A DNA stretch of 5,664 nucleotides, from contig JAOUPL010000078.1 in the NCBI GenBank assembly GCA_029879825.1, forward strand, positions 1 through 5,664, read 5' to 3'. The stretch comes from Candidatus Bathyarchaeota archaeon. GTDB taxonomy: Archaea; Thermoproteota; Bathyarchaeia; Bathyarchaeales; Bathyarchaeaceae. Position 1 is the first letter of the stretch. Every line of letters starts with the position of its first letter. The position numbers and the translations under genes are program-made. Below the pieces are notes generated by a model. That model did not search any database, was not told the DNA's origin, and worked only from the letters and a program-made list of their open reading frames with translations. Shown here in pieces: positions 1 through 5,539 of the stretch.

Positions 1-459
1 TCTGATCGGGGTGTCCGGGTTTCTGAGACATATCAACTCGATGTTGGTGGAGGAACAGAATCTCTTGACACTCTTGAGAGGACAAGAGAGGTTAAAAGGA
101 TCGTGAAAACAAAATCTGTGGAAACAGCCTTGCCCTACAAGGCTTCTGTGGTAGCCGGGTCCACCGACTACGTTGATTTCTTGGGAAATCGGCGGGACAG
201 CTACTTCTGGATCCAAGGTCTCTATTTCGGGAGAGTTCCCATGCAACTGGACTTGAGGCTTAGTTCTGTTGATGCTCCTAACGCCTGCTCCATAATGTTT
301 GATGTTATACGGGCGGTCAAAGTCGCCTTGGATCGTGGAATCGCTGGTTCCCTCTTAAGCGTTTCAGCTTATGCCTTTAAACGTCCACCGCAGGCGATGT
401 CGCTGGAGAAGGCTGAGGAAATGTTTGAAGGGTTCATTCGCGGAAAAGTGGAACGATGA
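1..459 (+). CDS. ino1: myo-inositol-1-phosphate synthase, C-terminal part (5' truncated by window)
   Basis: The frame is open from base 1 to the TGA at 457-459, giving 152 residues; the start codon lies outside the window. The family converts glucose-6-phosphate to 1L-myo-inositol-1-phosphate in the cytoplasm with NAD, and in archaea this feeds inositol phospholipids such as archaetidylinositol. Visible family hallmarks in order are YQLDVGGGTESLDTLERT (about residues 11-28), a lysine-rich KRIVKTKSVE stretch, VAGSTDYVDFLGN, YFGRVPMQLDLRLSSVDAPN (the synthase core block, usually LFGDVPMNLELRLSVEDSPN) and IRAVKVALDRGIAG near the C-terminus. A full-length archaeal enzyme is about 360-390 residues, so roughly 40% is visible. 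An ATG-type or GTG start inside this stretch is unlikely because family similarity continues upstream to the window edge. The VGGG form, where other branches have VGGN, looks like a TACK-lineage variant rather than a defect (from memory). The gene converges on the isomerase gene, whose product supplies its substrate. Confidence 0.93.
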   Translation, partial: SDRGVRVSETYQLDVGGGTESLDTLERTREVKRIVKTKSVETALPYKASVVAGSTDYVDFLGNRRDSYFWIQGLYFGRVPMQLDLRLSSVDAPNACSIMFDVIRAVKVALDRGIAGSLLSVSAYAFKRPPQAMSLEKAEEMFEGFIRGKVER

Positions 460-468
460 TTTTTCCAC
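448..468. terminator. Possible bidirectional terminator hairpin between convergent genes
   Basis: GTGGAA at 448-453 is complementary to TTCCAC at 463-468, with a 9-nt loop, and the structure spans the stop codon of the inositol-phosphate synthase. A run of five T at 460-464 could act as the U-tract that archaeal termination favours on the + strand. The stem is short (6 bp), and the minus strand lacks a clear T-run immediately downstream, so a termination role is inferred mainly from the convergent layout. Confidence 0.3.
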
Positions 469-480
469 ATTGACCTTCTC

Positions 481-1596
481 TCATCTTAATGTGGTTAATT
501 CTGCCTTCAATTTTTCTACCATGCTGAATTTCTTTCCCAACGCTCTCTTCACTTCGTCGATGATTTTCACCGGCGTGGGGTCTACGCCTTGCAGAATAGC
601 CAAATAAACGCTCGTGAAGTCTCCTATACACAGGACAGAAAACATTTTCGCCAGTTTTCCTTCTCCCTTCGCATGGATTTCCAGAACCTTCCTAGCTTTG
701 TTGAACACCAAAGATTTGGTGGTTTCGATTCGGTGTCTAATTTCAGGAGGCTCATCAAGGTCTCGAATAAGTATGATGGAATAGTTTTTGGTGAGAGCTT
801 CAGGGGCTTCCCATCCTACGGTTTCGTTATGGTTGAGTTCTGGAAAAACATCGTGTTTGCTGGGGACCTTGCTGTTTTCGTTAAACTGGGTTTTCAATCG
901 GTGGGCTACAGATTGATATTGCCTAAATCCATAGATTACAGGTATTGTTTCCAATAGCTCTAGTGCCAACTTCTTTGCCGGGTTGGCTTCTATCGGGATT
1001 TCGGGAGAGTTTTTTTCACCTACCTTTTTGAGAACTTGTATTGTTTCTTGGAGTTCTTTCTCTATGCTGGAAAGGAGTCCCATTTGTTCCATAAGGACGG
1101 GAAGGGGAAAGAAGAGATAGGGAATCGCGACACGTGGAGGCAATTGGCTAGGTATAGTTAGGTTGGGCACCTGAAGTTCCTTAGAAAAGGATAGTAGGTG
1201 CCCTCCTGAAGTTATGGTGATTGCCATGCATTTTCGGCGGATGGCTTCAAGGAAGGCGCTTAAGGTTTCTTCCGTGTTTCCAGAGTAGCTATTCGCAAAA
1301 AACAGTGTATCTTTGTTTGCGTAGGCTGGGAGAGTGTAGTCTTTGCAGACGTCTATGGGGATTGGAAGTTCATCCCGCAACCAATCTTGAAGGATTTCTC
1401 CTCCTATGGCGGAGCCTCCCATACCCGCGATTACAATGTTCTTAGGCTTCACTTTTTCCAGCTTGACTTGCTTAGCCCTGTTTATAGCGTCTTGACAATA
1501 ATCTGGAGTTTTCATTAAATGACTGAGCATGTCGCTCTCGTCAATTTTTTTAACCTTTTCCGGCTGGTCTAAAATAGTAACCATACGGTTTCCCAT
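481..1596 (-). CDS. Bifunctional phosphoglucose/phosphomannose isomerase
   Basis: This gene encodes a complete 371-residue protein of the SIS-domain sugar isomerase family (archaeal PGI/PMI type). It interconverts fructose-6-phosphate with glucose-6-phosphate and with mannose-6-phosphate in the cytoplasm. The N-terminal SIS domain carries GMGGSAIGG (residues 58-66) and the phosphate-binding NSYSGNTEE (102-110). The second domain carries FNENSK and ELNHNE. E240 and H256 lie 16 residues apart, exactly as the catalytic Glu203 and His219 of the Pyrobaculum aerophilum enzyme do, so both look intact. The C-terminal VDPTPVKIIDEVK block (338-350) is also typical; K350 probably serves as the conserved C-terminal active-site lysine (inference). 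The length is slightly above the usual 300-350. Two starts are possible: ATG at 1596, and ATG at 1584 (fifth residue), which gives MVTILDQPEKV, closer to family N-termini. Neither has a strong Shine-Dalgarno site. The gene is divergent from the methyltransferase gene and convergent with the inositol-phosphate synthase. Specificity for both sugars is inferred from family. Confidence 0.93.
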   Translation of the reverse strand: MGNRMVTILDQPEKVKKIDESDMLSHLMKTPDYCQDAINRAKQVKLEKVKPKNIVIAGMGGSAIGGEILQDWLRDELPIPIDVCKDYTLPAYANKDTLFFANSYSGNTEETLSAFLEAIRRKCMAITITSGGHLLSFSKELQVPNLTIPSQLPPRVAIPYLFFPLPVLMEQMGLLSSIEKELQETIQVLKKVGEKNSPEIPIEANPAKKLALELLETIPVIYGFRQYQSVAHRLKTQFNENSKVPSKHDVFPELNHNETVGWEAPEALTKNYSIILIRDLDEPPEIRHRIETTKSLVFNKARKVLEIHAKGEGKLAKMFSVLCIGDFTSVYLAILQGVDPTPVKIIDEVKRALGKKFSMVEKLKAELTTLR

Positions 1597-1604
1597 CCAT
1601 TTTA

Positions 1605-1620
1605 GCTATAGCATCTATGC
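1605..1620. promoter_or_regulatory. Overlapping small palindromes, candidate operator
   Basis: GCTATAGC at 1605-1612 is a perfect 8-bp palindrome, and GCATCTATGC at 1611-1620 has matching 4-bp arms. They overlap and lie between the minus-strand TATA-like box and the isomerase start, around the expected transcription start site, which is a common place for a repressor site. Palindromes this short occur by chance, so a regulatory role is only a suggestion. Confidence 0.2.
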
Positions 1621-1630
1621 CATCTTGAAA

Positions 1631-1640
1631 CTTTTAAAAA
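1631..1640 (-). promoter_or_regulatory. TATA-like box for the PGI/PMI gene
   Basis: Read on the minus strand this is TTTTTAAAAG, a good match to an archaeal TATA box. Its centre is about 39 nt upstream of the ATG at 1596 and 51 nt upstream of the ATG at 1584. With the usual 25-27 nt from TATA centre to transcription start, the message would begin near 1609-1611 with a short leader. The core is nearly palindromic, so orientation is set by the nearby gene, not by the box alone. Confidence 0.5.
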
Positions 1641-1678
1641 CAGAGGTCAAAAACCAGCCTTAAATGCACGGCAAAGGC

Positions 1679-1687
1679 TATTTAATA
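1679..1687 (+). promoter_or_regulatory. TATA-like box for the SPOUT methyltransferase gene
   Basis: TATTTAATA, preceded by a purine-containing GCAAAGGC, resembles an archaeal BRE/TATA pair. A start site about 26 nt downstream (near 1709) would place the message start just before the AAAGGAG ribosome binding site at 1711-1717, giving a short leader for the ATG at 1728. The fit of spacing is good; the motif itself is degenerate. Confidence 0.5.
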
Positions 1688-1727
1688 AAGGATTCTGAAA
1701 ACCTAGACGTAAAGGAGAGCCTGTAGT

Positions 1728-2591
1728 ATGATGCAAAACCGTGATTACGAACTTTCCATAGCCATACCAGCATCCCTAGTTTCAGATGTCCCCCATCTTC
1801 GAGAAAAAACCACGAAAATCAGTTTAGTGGGCAGAGCGGCAGCCATCTTTTGCGTAAACGAAATCATAGTGTTTCCCGACTTCCCCGACGCCAATCAAAG
1901 ACGAGACATCGATTTAGTCGCCACCATTCTCGCTTACATGGAGACGCCCCAATACCTACGGAAACGGTTGTTCAAAATCAAGCCTGAACTACGTTATGCA
2001 GGTATTCTTCCTCCCTTGCGTACACCTCACCATCCACTGGCAAACAGAACAAAAGATTTGACAGTCGGAGAATACCGAGAAGGAGCCGTTTTGTCTTTAA
2101 CTGAAGATGGGTCGCTTGTGGACATAGGCGTCGAACGTCCAGTGCTGATTCCTAACACAAAACTTCCCCTCAACACTCGGGTCACAGTGAAAGTTACCAA
2201 TCTTGGGAAGCATTCCAAGGCTACCTTAGCGAATAGTGACGAAATCAAAGCTTACTGGGGTTACCGCGTAACAGTTTCAAACGTTCCGTTTGGGCAACTT
2301 GTAAAATCCCGATCCTTCGATTTGATGGTCGCCACTTCTCGATACGGAACTCCACTAATGAAAGTCGCGGAAGAGTTGACGAAACGTTGGAAAAAATCCC
2401 GCAACATACTGGTAGCTTTTGGCGCACCAACTCAAGGGCTATACGACATCGTGGCACGTGAAAACCTTAAACTAAACGAAGTTGCACATTTCACGGTCAA
2501 CACCATTCCAAATCAGGGAACCGAAACAGTCAGAACCGAAGAGGCGTTATATACTTCTTTAGCCATCTTAAACCTGATTATTGGAAAATGA
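1728..2591 (+). CDS. SPOUT-family RNA methyltransferase (COG2106, putative RNA uridine-N3 methyltransferase)
   Basis: This gene encodes a 287-residue SAM-dependent RNA methyltransferase of the COG2106 type, the family of Methanothermobacter MTH1 and eukaryotic SPOUT1/CENP-32. The N-terminal half ends in a family signature, roughly DLVATILAYMETPQYLRKRL (residues 62-81), followed by KPELRYAGILPPL and PHH (85-102). An inserted OB-like beta domain follows (about 110-168, with EGAVLSLTEDGSLVDIGVE). The C-terminal alpha/beta knot carries FGAPTQGL (231-238) and NTIPNQGTETVRTEEAL (258-274), the SAM-binding trefoil-knot loops. It acts in the cytoplasm. The family is annotated as making m3U in rRNA, but the exact target here cannot be read from sequence. 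The start is the first of two adjacent ATGs, with AAAGGAG at 1711-1717 ending 10 nt upstream. It lies directly upstream of the uL3 gene on the same strand, an order common in archaea, which supports a ribosome-maturation role. Confidence 0.9.
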   Translation: MMQNRDYELSIAIPASLVSDVPHLREKTTKISLVGRAAAIFCVNEIIVFPDFPDANQRRDIDLVATILAYMETPQYLRKRLFKIKPELRYAGILPPLRTPHHPLANRTKDLTVGEYREGAVLSLTEDGSLVDIGVERPVLIPNTKLPLNTRVTVKVTNLGKHSKATLANSDEIKAYWGYRVTVSNVPFGQLVKSRSFDLMVATSRYGTPLMKVAEELTKRWKKSRNILVAFGAPTQGLYDIVARENLKLNEVAHFTVNTIPNQGTETVRTEEALYTSLAILNLIIGK

Positions 2592-2601
2592 ATTCGCAAC
2601 A

Positions 2602-2608
2602 TTTATAA
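2602..2608 (+). promoter_or_regulatory. TATA-like box of the ribosomal protein operon
   Basis: TTTATAA lies 11 nt after the methyltransferase stop codon, within the 79-bp gap before the uL3 gene. The predicted transcription start is near 2630, giving a leader of about 40 nt. This would let the ribosomal operon be transcribed separately from the methyltransferase gene, although readthrough from upstream remains possible because no clear terminator is seen between them. Confidence 0.5.
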
Positions 2609-2656
2609 CTCAACATTCTTATTGAAACAAAGACGAGTTTGGACAGAAACAACAAA

Positions 2657-2664
2657 GAAGGATG
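2657..2664 (+). promoter_or_regulatory. Ribosome binding site deciding the uL3 start
   Basis: GAAGGATG includes a partial Shine-Dalgarno match ending 6 nt before the ATG at 2671. The same bases contain an earlier in-frame ATG at 2662, which has no room for a binding site of its own. Spacing therefore favours initiation at 2671. Confidence 0.5.
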
Positions 2665-2670
2665 CGAAGC

Positions 2671-3675
2671 ATGGGTCGTAGAAAGAGTCGCCCAAAACGT
2701 GGCTCATTAGCCTATTTGCCTAGAGGACGTGCCACTCATGCTGTCGGTAGGATTCGCTTCTGGCCCAAAGTAGAGGAAGGACCAGCTTTACTTGGCTTTA
2801 TGGGCTACAAGGCTGGAATGACCCACGTTTTCATGGTGGAGGACAAGCCGGGCTCGCTAAACTTGGGTAAAGAGATAGTTCATCCCACAACCATTCTAGA
2901 CGTTCCCCCCATCACAATTTGTGCCATTCGCGCCTACGCGAAAAATCAGTATGGTTTACAAACTTTTACCGAAGCGTGGATGAAAGACCCACCAAAGGAT
3001 TTTAACCGCGCCCTCGTATTGCCTGAACATTTCAACACTGAAGAAGGCCTGAAAAAGATGGAAGAAGGCCTCGACAAAATCGTGGAGTTTCGCATCCTAG
3101 CAGCCACACAACCAAGACTCGCCGGCGTTCCAAAGAAAAAGCCGGATATTATGGAAATCAAGGTTGATGGAGGCTCGGTAAAGGAACAATTTGAATACGC
3201 AAAAAGCCTACTTGGGAAAACTGTTTCGATTACCGACGTTTTTAAGGAAGGCCAATTCGTAGATGTGGTGTCTGTAAGTAAGGGAAAGGGCTTCCAAGGC
3301 CCCGTAAAGCGCTGGGGAATCAAGATTCTGCCCCGCAAGTCTCGAAAGACCATTCGAGGCGTCGGCGCCATCGGCCCGTGGAAACCCACTCGAGTCTTAT
3401 ACAGTGTTCCCAGAGCTGGTCAAATGGGCTACCACCAAAGAACCGAATACAACAAGCGCATCCTGAAAATCGGCGTTGATGGGAGCGAAGTCTCTCCAAC
3501 GGACGGATTTTTGAGGTATGGCCCTGTAAAAGGAACCTACATTGCCTTGAACGGAAGCTTACCCGGTCCAGCTAAACGTCTCGTCCGCCTGCGATATCCA
3601 GCCCGGCCTCCAAAAAAGGTTCCTGAAGCTCCGCCGAAAATCACTTATATATCCCTAGAGTCTCCGCAGAGATAA
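2671..3675 (+). CDS. rpl3: Large ribosomal subunit protein uL3 (archaeal L3)
   Basis: This gene encodes a 334-residue protein of the 50S subunit that binds 23S rRNA and reaches toward the peptidyl transferase centre. From the chosen start it begins MGRRKSRPKRGSLAYLPRGR, the classic archaeal uL3 N-terminus, followed by LLGFMGYKAGMTHV (about 40-53). The central rRNA-binding block has SVSKGKGFQGPVKRWG (about 201-216), then GAIGPWKPTRVLYSVPRAGQ and MGYHQRTEYNKRI (about 232-264). The tail RYPARPP...ITYISLESPQ is also of archaeal type. Length is normal. An in-frame ATG at 2662 would add MRS, but the family N-terminus and the GAAGGATG site favour 2671. It is the first gene of the S10-type operon, followed after 15 bp by uL4 and preceded by its own TATA-like box. 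Confidence 0.97.
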   Translation: MGRRKSRPKRGSLAYLPRGRATHAVGRIRFWPKVEEGPALLGFMGYKAGMTHVFMVEDKPGSLNLGKEIVHPTTILDVPPITICAIRAYAKNQYGLQTFTEAWMKDPPKDFNRALVLPEHFNTEEGLKKMEEGLDKIVEFRILAATQPRLAGVPKKKPDIMEIKVDGGSVKEQFEYAKSLLGKTVSITDVFKEGQFVDVVSVSKGKGFQGPVKRWGIKILPRKSRKTIRGVGAIGPWKPTRVLYSVPRAGQMGYHQRTEYNKRILKIGVDGSEVSPTDGFLRYGPVKGTYIALNGSLPGPAKRLVRLRYPARPPKKVPEAPPKITYISLESPQR

Positions 3676-3690
3676 ACCGGTGGTAAGACT

Positions 3691-4473
3691 ATGGGCAAGA
3701 TTTCAGCTAAAGTTTTTGATCTCAACGGAAAAAAAGTCGGCAAAGTTCGTCTCTCCCCAATCTTCAAAACTCCGGCCAGACCAGACGTAATAAAGCGAGC
3801 CGTGGTTGCGATCCAGTCTCACCGCTTTCAACCACAAGGCCGAGACATTTTAGCTGGAAAGCGAACCACAGCAGAATCTCGTGGTGTAGGCTTAGGAATC
3901 GCGCGCGTTGCGAGGGTAAAGGGAAGGGGTCAAAGAGCAGCCTTCATTCCATTCGCCGTGGGCGGTCGAGCCACACATCCTCCGGTGGTTGAAAAGAAAA
4001 TCAAGAAGAAGATTCCTCGAAAAGAAATGCGGCTGGCTTTGCGTTCAGCAGTCGCCGCCACAGCGTCTAAAGAAATCGTGGCCTCTCGGGGGCACATGGT
4101 GGATGATGTTCCCGATTTTCCATTGGTTGTTGTGGATGAAATTCAAGGCTTGAAAAAAACTAAGGAAGCTGAGGAGGCTTTCATTCATATCGGAGTGTGG
4201 CCAGACATTTTTCGAGTCAAGGAAAGCCGGAAGGTCAGGGCGGGTAAGGGGAAGATGCGCGGTCGAAAGATGAAGCAAGCTGTCGGACCCTTGCTTGTAA
4301 TAGCTAAAAACGAAGGCATCGCTGAAGCAGCCCGTAACCTTCCAGGAGTAGACATCGCATCAGTGGACAATTTAAACGTCGAACTTTTAGCACCTGGAAC
4401 TCATCCGGGAAGATTAACTGTTTGGACGAGCTCAGCCTTTGAGAAGGTGGACAAGCTTTTTGGAGGAAAATAG
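3691..4473 (+). CDS. rpl4: Large ribosomal subunit protein uL4 (archaeal L4/L1e type)
   Basis: This gene encodes a 260-residue 23S rRNA-binding protein of the 50S subunit; its extended loop lines the nascent-peptide exit tunnel. Visible features are RPDVIKRAVVAIQSHRFQPQ (30-49), DILAGKRTTAESRGVGLGIA (52-71), and the basic tunnel loop RGQRAAFIPFAVGGRATHPP (79-98), all archaeal/eukaryotic type. The basic segment VRAGKGKMRGRK (182-193) and ARNLPGVDIASVDNLNVELL with LAPGTHPGRL and WT.SAF in the C-terminal part match the family. Length is normal for archaea. GGTGG at 3679-3683 is a good Shine-Dalgarno site 7 nt before the ATG. The gene lies 15 bp after uL3 and 2 bp before uL23, so the three are almost certainly co-transcribed. 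Confidence 0.97.
   Translation: MGKISAKVFDLNGKKVGKVRLSPIFKTPARPDVIKRAVVAIQSHRFQPQGRDILAGKRTTAESRGVGLGIARVARVKGRGQRAAFIPFAVGGRATHPPVVEKKIKKKIPRKEMRLALRSAVAATASKEIVASRGHMVDDVPDFPLVVVDEIQGLKKTKEAEEAFIHIGVWPDIFRVKESRKVRAGKGKMRGRKMKQAVGPLLVIAKNEGIAEAARNLPGVDIASVDNLNVELLAPGTHPGRLTVWTSSAFEKVDKLFGGK
4462..4466 (+). promoter_or_regulatory. Ribosome binding site supporting the uL23 GTG start
   Basis: GGAGG lies inside the last codons of the uL4 gene and ends 9 nt before the GTG at 4476. It supports initiation at this non-ATG codon, which is the only position that yields the normal family N-terminus. Confidence 0.7.
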
Positions 4474-4475
4474 GC

Positions 4476-4736
4476 GTGGACCCTTATGAAATTATATTAT
4501 ATCCGGTTATGACCGAGGTTACGAGTCGCATACTTGAAACAGAAAACAAACTCGTTTTTGTCGTCAATAACAGGGCTACTAAAAGGGAAATTAGAAGGGC
4601 GGTAGAGGAGCTTTACGAAGTGGTGGTGGAGAAAGTTAACGTTGCAGTTACACCTAGAGGAGAGAAAAAAGCCTTCGTGAAGCTTCATCCAGACTACAAA
4701 GCAGTGGATGTAGCAATTAAACTCGGCGTCATATAA
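4476..4736 (+). CDS. rpl23: Large ribosomal subunit protein uL23 (archaeal L23)
   Basis: This gene encodes an 86-residue protein of the 50S subunit located at the tunnel exit, where it contacts 23S rRNA and serves as a docking site for the signal recognition particle and other exit-site factors. The whole length matches archaeal uL23: DPYEIILYPVMTEVTSRI at the N-terminus, ENKLVFVVNNRATKREIRRA (about 27-46), VEKVNVAVTPRGEKKAFVKL (51-70) and the ending AVDVAIKLGVI. It starts with GTG, 2 bp after the uL4 stop, and the binding site GGAGG overlaps the uL4 3' end, so translation is probably coupled. The next gene on the strand is not uL2, as would be expected, but a DedA-family membrane protein that lies in the same reading frame beyond the TAA. 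Confidence 0.97.
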   Translation: MDPYEIILYPVMTEVTSRILETENKLVFVVNNRATKREIRRAVEELYEVVVEKVNVAVTPRGEKKAFVKLHPDYKAVDVAIKLGVI

Positions 4737-4738
4737 AC
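4730..4738 (+). promoter_or_regulatory. Weak TATA-like box before the DedA gene
   Basis: CATATAAAC overlaps the uL23 stop codon. A start site about 26 nt downstream would fall near 4760, giving an almost leaderless message for the ATG at 4767. That would fit the lack of a visible Shine-Dalgarno site before the DedA gene. The match is modest, and co-transcription from the ribosomal promoter is equally possible. Confidence 0.25.
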
Positions 4739-4766
4739 ACAATGGACACACTTTTTGGGCTTCAAG

Positions 4767-5489
4767 ATGCGAGTGTCTCTCAAAATCTTTCCCGCTGCAG
4801 TATTTCTGTTAGTTGTCGCAGCATCAGTGGGACTGCTCATATTTCCAGAACTCATATACCAGCTTCTTCTCTGGGTTGTAAAATCTTTTCAAGCCGGAGG
4901 ACTCCCCATCTTGTTTGCTGCCATGATTGTGCAGGCCTTAGCTATACCTATTCCTTCCGAGTTTGTCTTGATATGCGGTGGTGCAGCCTTTGGACTTTTG
5001 TCCGGATGGTTGGTTGGGGCATTGGGATCTGTGGTTGCTGCTTTCATAGGTTTTTACATTTCTCGAAAAGGAGGTAGATCCGTCGCCATCCGGTTTGTTG
5101 GCGAGAAAGGGATCGAGTTTGCGGATAATTGGTTTAACAGGTGGGGGGTGTGGGCGGTTCTTTTGGGAAGAATTGCACCGTTTATCCCCTTTGATGTGAT
5201 ATCCTATAGTGCGGGTTTGACTCAGATGAAGTTTAGAAGTTTTATCATTCCTACGGTAACAGGTACGTTGCCGAGAGCCTTCTTTTACGCTTTTTTAGGG
5301 GACTACTTCAGCGTAACACTTAAGGAACTTATACAATACTATCCTGAAGTGCCTCCAGAACTGGAGAGAACCATGTTCATGTTCAACATTATTTTGCTTA
5401 CAATAGTCATAGTGATGGCATCAATACTCATAGTATACTGGTTTGCCACACGACGATATGCGGCGAGGAAAGAAACTAAAAGTATTTAA
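4767..5489 (+). CDS. DedA/VTT-domain (SNARE-associated family) integral membrane protein
   Basis: This gene encodes a 240-residue polytopic protein of the cytoplasmic membrane. A hydrophobic segment at 7-27 is followed by a VTT/DedA domain. It has a hydrophobic half-helix ending in AIPIPSE (59-65), a glycine-rich membrane segment GGAAFGLLSGWLVGALGS (71-88), and the second re-entrant block GRIAPFIPFDVISYSAGL (134-151), with R135 and P138 in the conserved G-R-x-x-P arrangement. Further helices lie at about 155-180 and 204-227, with a basic tail (RRYAARKETK). DedA/VTT relatives include undecaprenyl-phosphate and phospholipid flippases or scramblases in bacteria and eukaryotes; the substrate in archaea is unknown, and a lipid or lipid-phosphate is only inference. 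ATG 4767 is chosen; an in-frame TTG at 4755 would add four residues, and neither has a clear ribosome binding site. The gene sits on the same strand between uL23 (30-bp gap) and uL2 (50-bp gap), which interrupts a normally contiguous ribosomal operon. Confidence 0.88.
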   Translation: MRVSLKIFPAAVFLLVVAASVGLLIFPELIYQLLLWVVKSFQAGGLPILFAAMIVQALAIPIPSEFVLICGGAAFGLLSGWLVGALGSVVAAFIGFYISRKGGRSVAIRFVGEKGIEFADNWFNRWGVWAVLLGRIAPFIPFDVISYSAGLTQMKFRSFIIPTVTGTLPRAFFYAFLGDYFSVTLKELIQYYPEVPPELERTMFMFNIILLTIVIVMASILIVYWFATRRYAARKETKSI

Positions 5490-5492
5490 AAA
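5483..5492 (+). promoter_or_regulatory. Strong TATA-like box upstream of uL2
   Basis: TATTTAAAAA overlaps the DedA stop codon and is preceded by the purine-rich AACTAAAAG, a reasonable BRE-like element. The predicted start site is near 5512, leaving a leader of about 28 nt before the GTG of uL2. It is the best TATA match in the window and suggests that the ribosomal operon is re-initiated after the inserted membrane-protein gene. Confidence 0.5.
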
Positions 5493-5539
5493 GGAGCTCA
5501 TCTGTAGAACCTAAGTATTCCACAGGAAGATGCAACATC

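Noticed and set aside
589..957. Open frame of 122 codons on the + strand
   Set aside because: It lies entirely inside the isomerase gene on the other strand, and its translation shows no recognisable family features, so it is a shadow.
2662..2670. Upstream ATG for uL3
   Set aside because: The extra MRS is outside the usual archaeal N-terminus MGR(K/R), and this ATG overlaps the likely ribosome binding site.
2946..3389. Open frame of 147 codons on the minus strand
   Set aside because: It is antisense to the well-supported uL3 gene; the codons mirror the conserved uL3 block and no independent protein signature is seen.
4752..4756. Run of five T as a terminator after uL23
   Set aside because: It is short, has no adjacent hairpin that I can find, and lies inside the putative leader of the DedA gene. 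Archaeal U-tract termination cannot be excluded, but it is not supported enough to annotate.
4755..4766. TTG start adding four residues to the DedA protein
   Set aside because: It has no ribosome binding site and is a weaker start codon than the ATG at 4767. It is kept as an alternative only.
4742..5077. Open frame of 111 codons on the + strand starting with ATG just after uL23
   Set aside because: It overlaps the DedA gene in another frame and gives a serine/cysteine-rich product without family features, whereas the DedA frame has clear membrane segments and conserved motifs.
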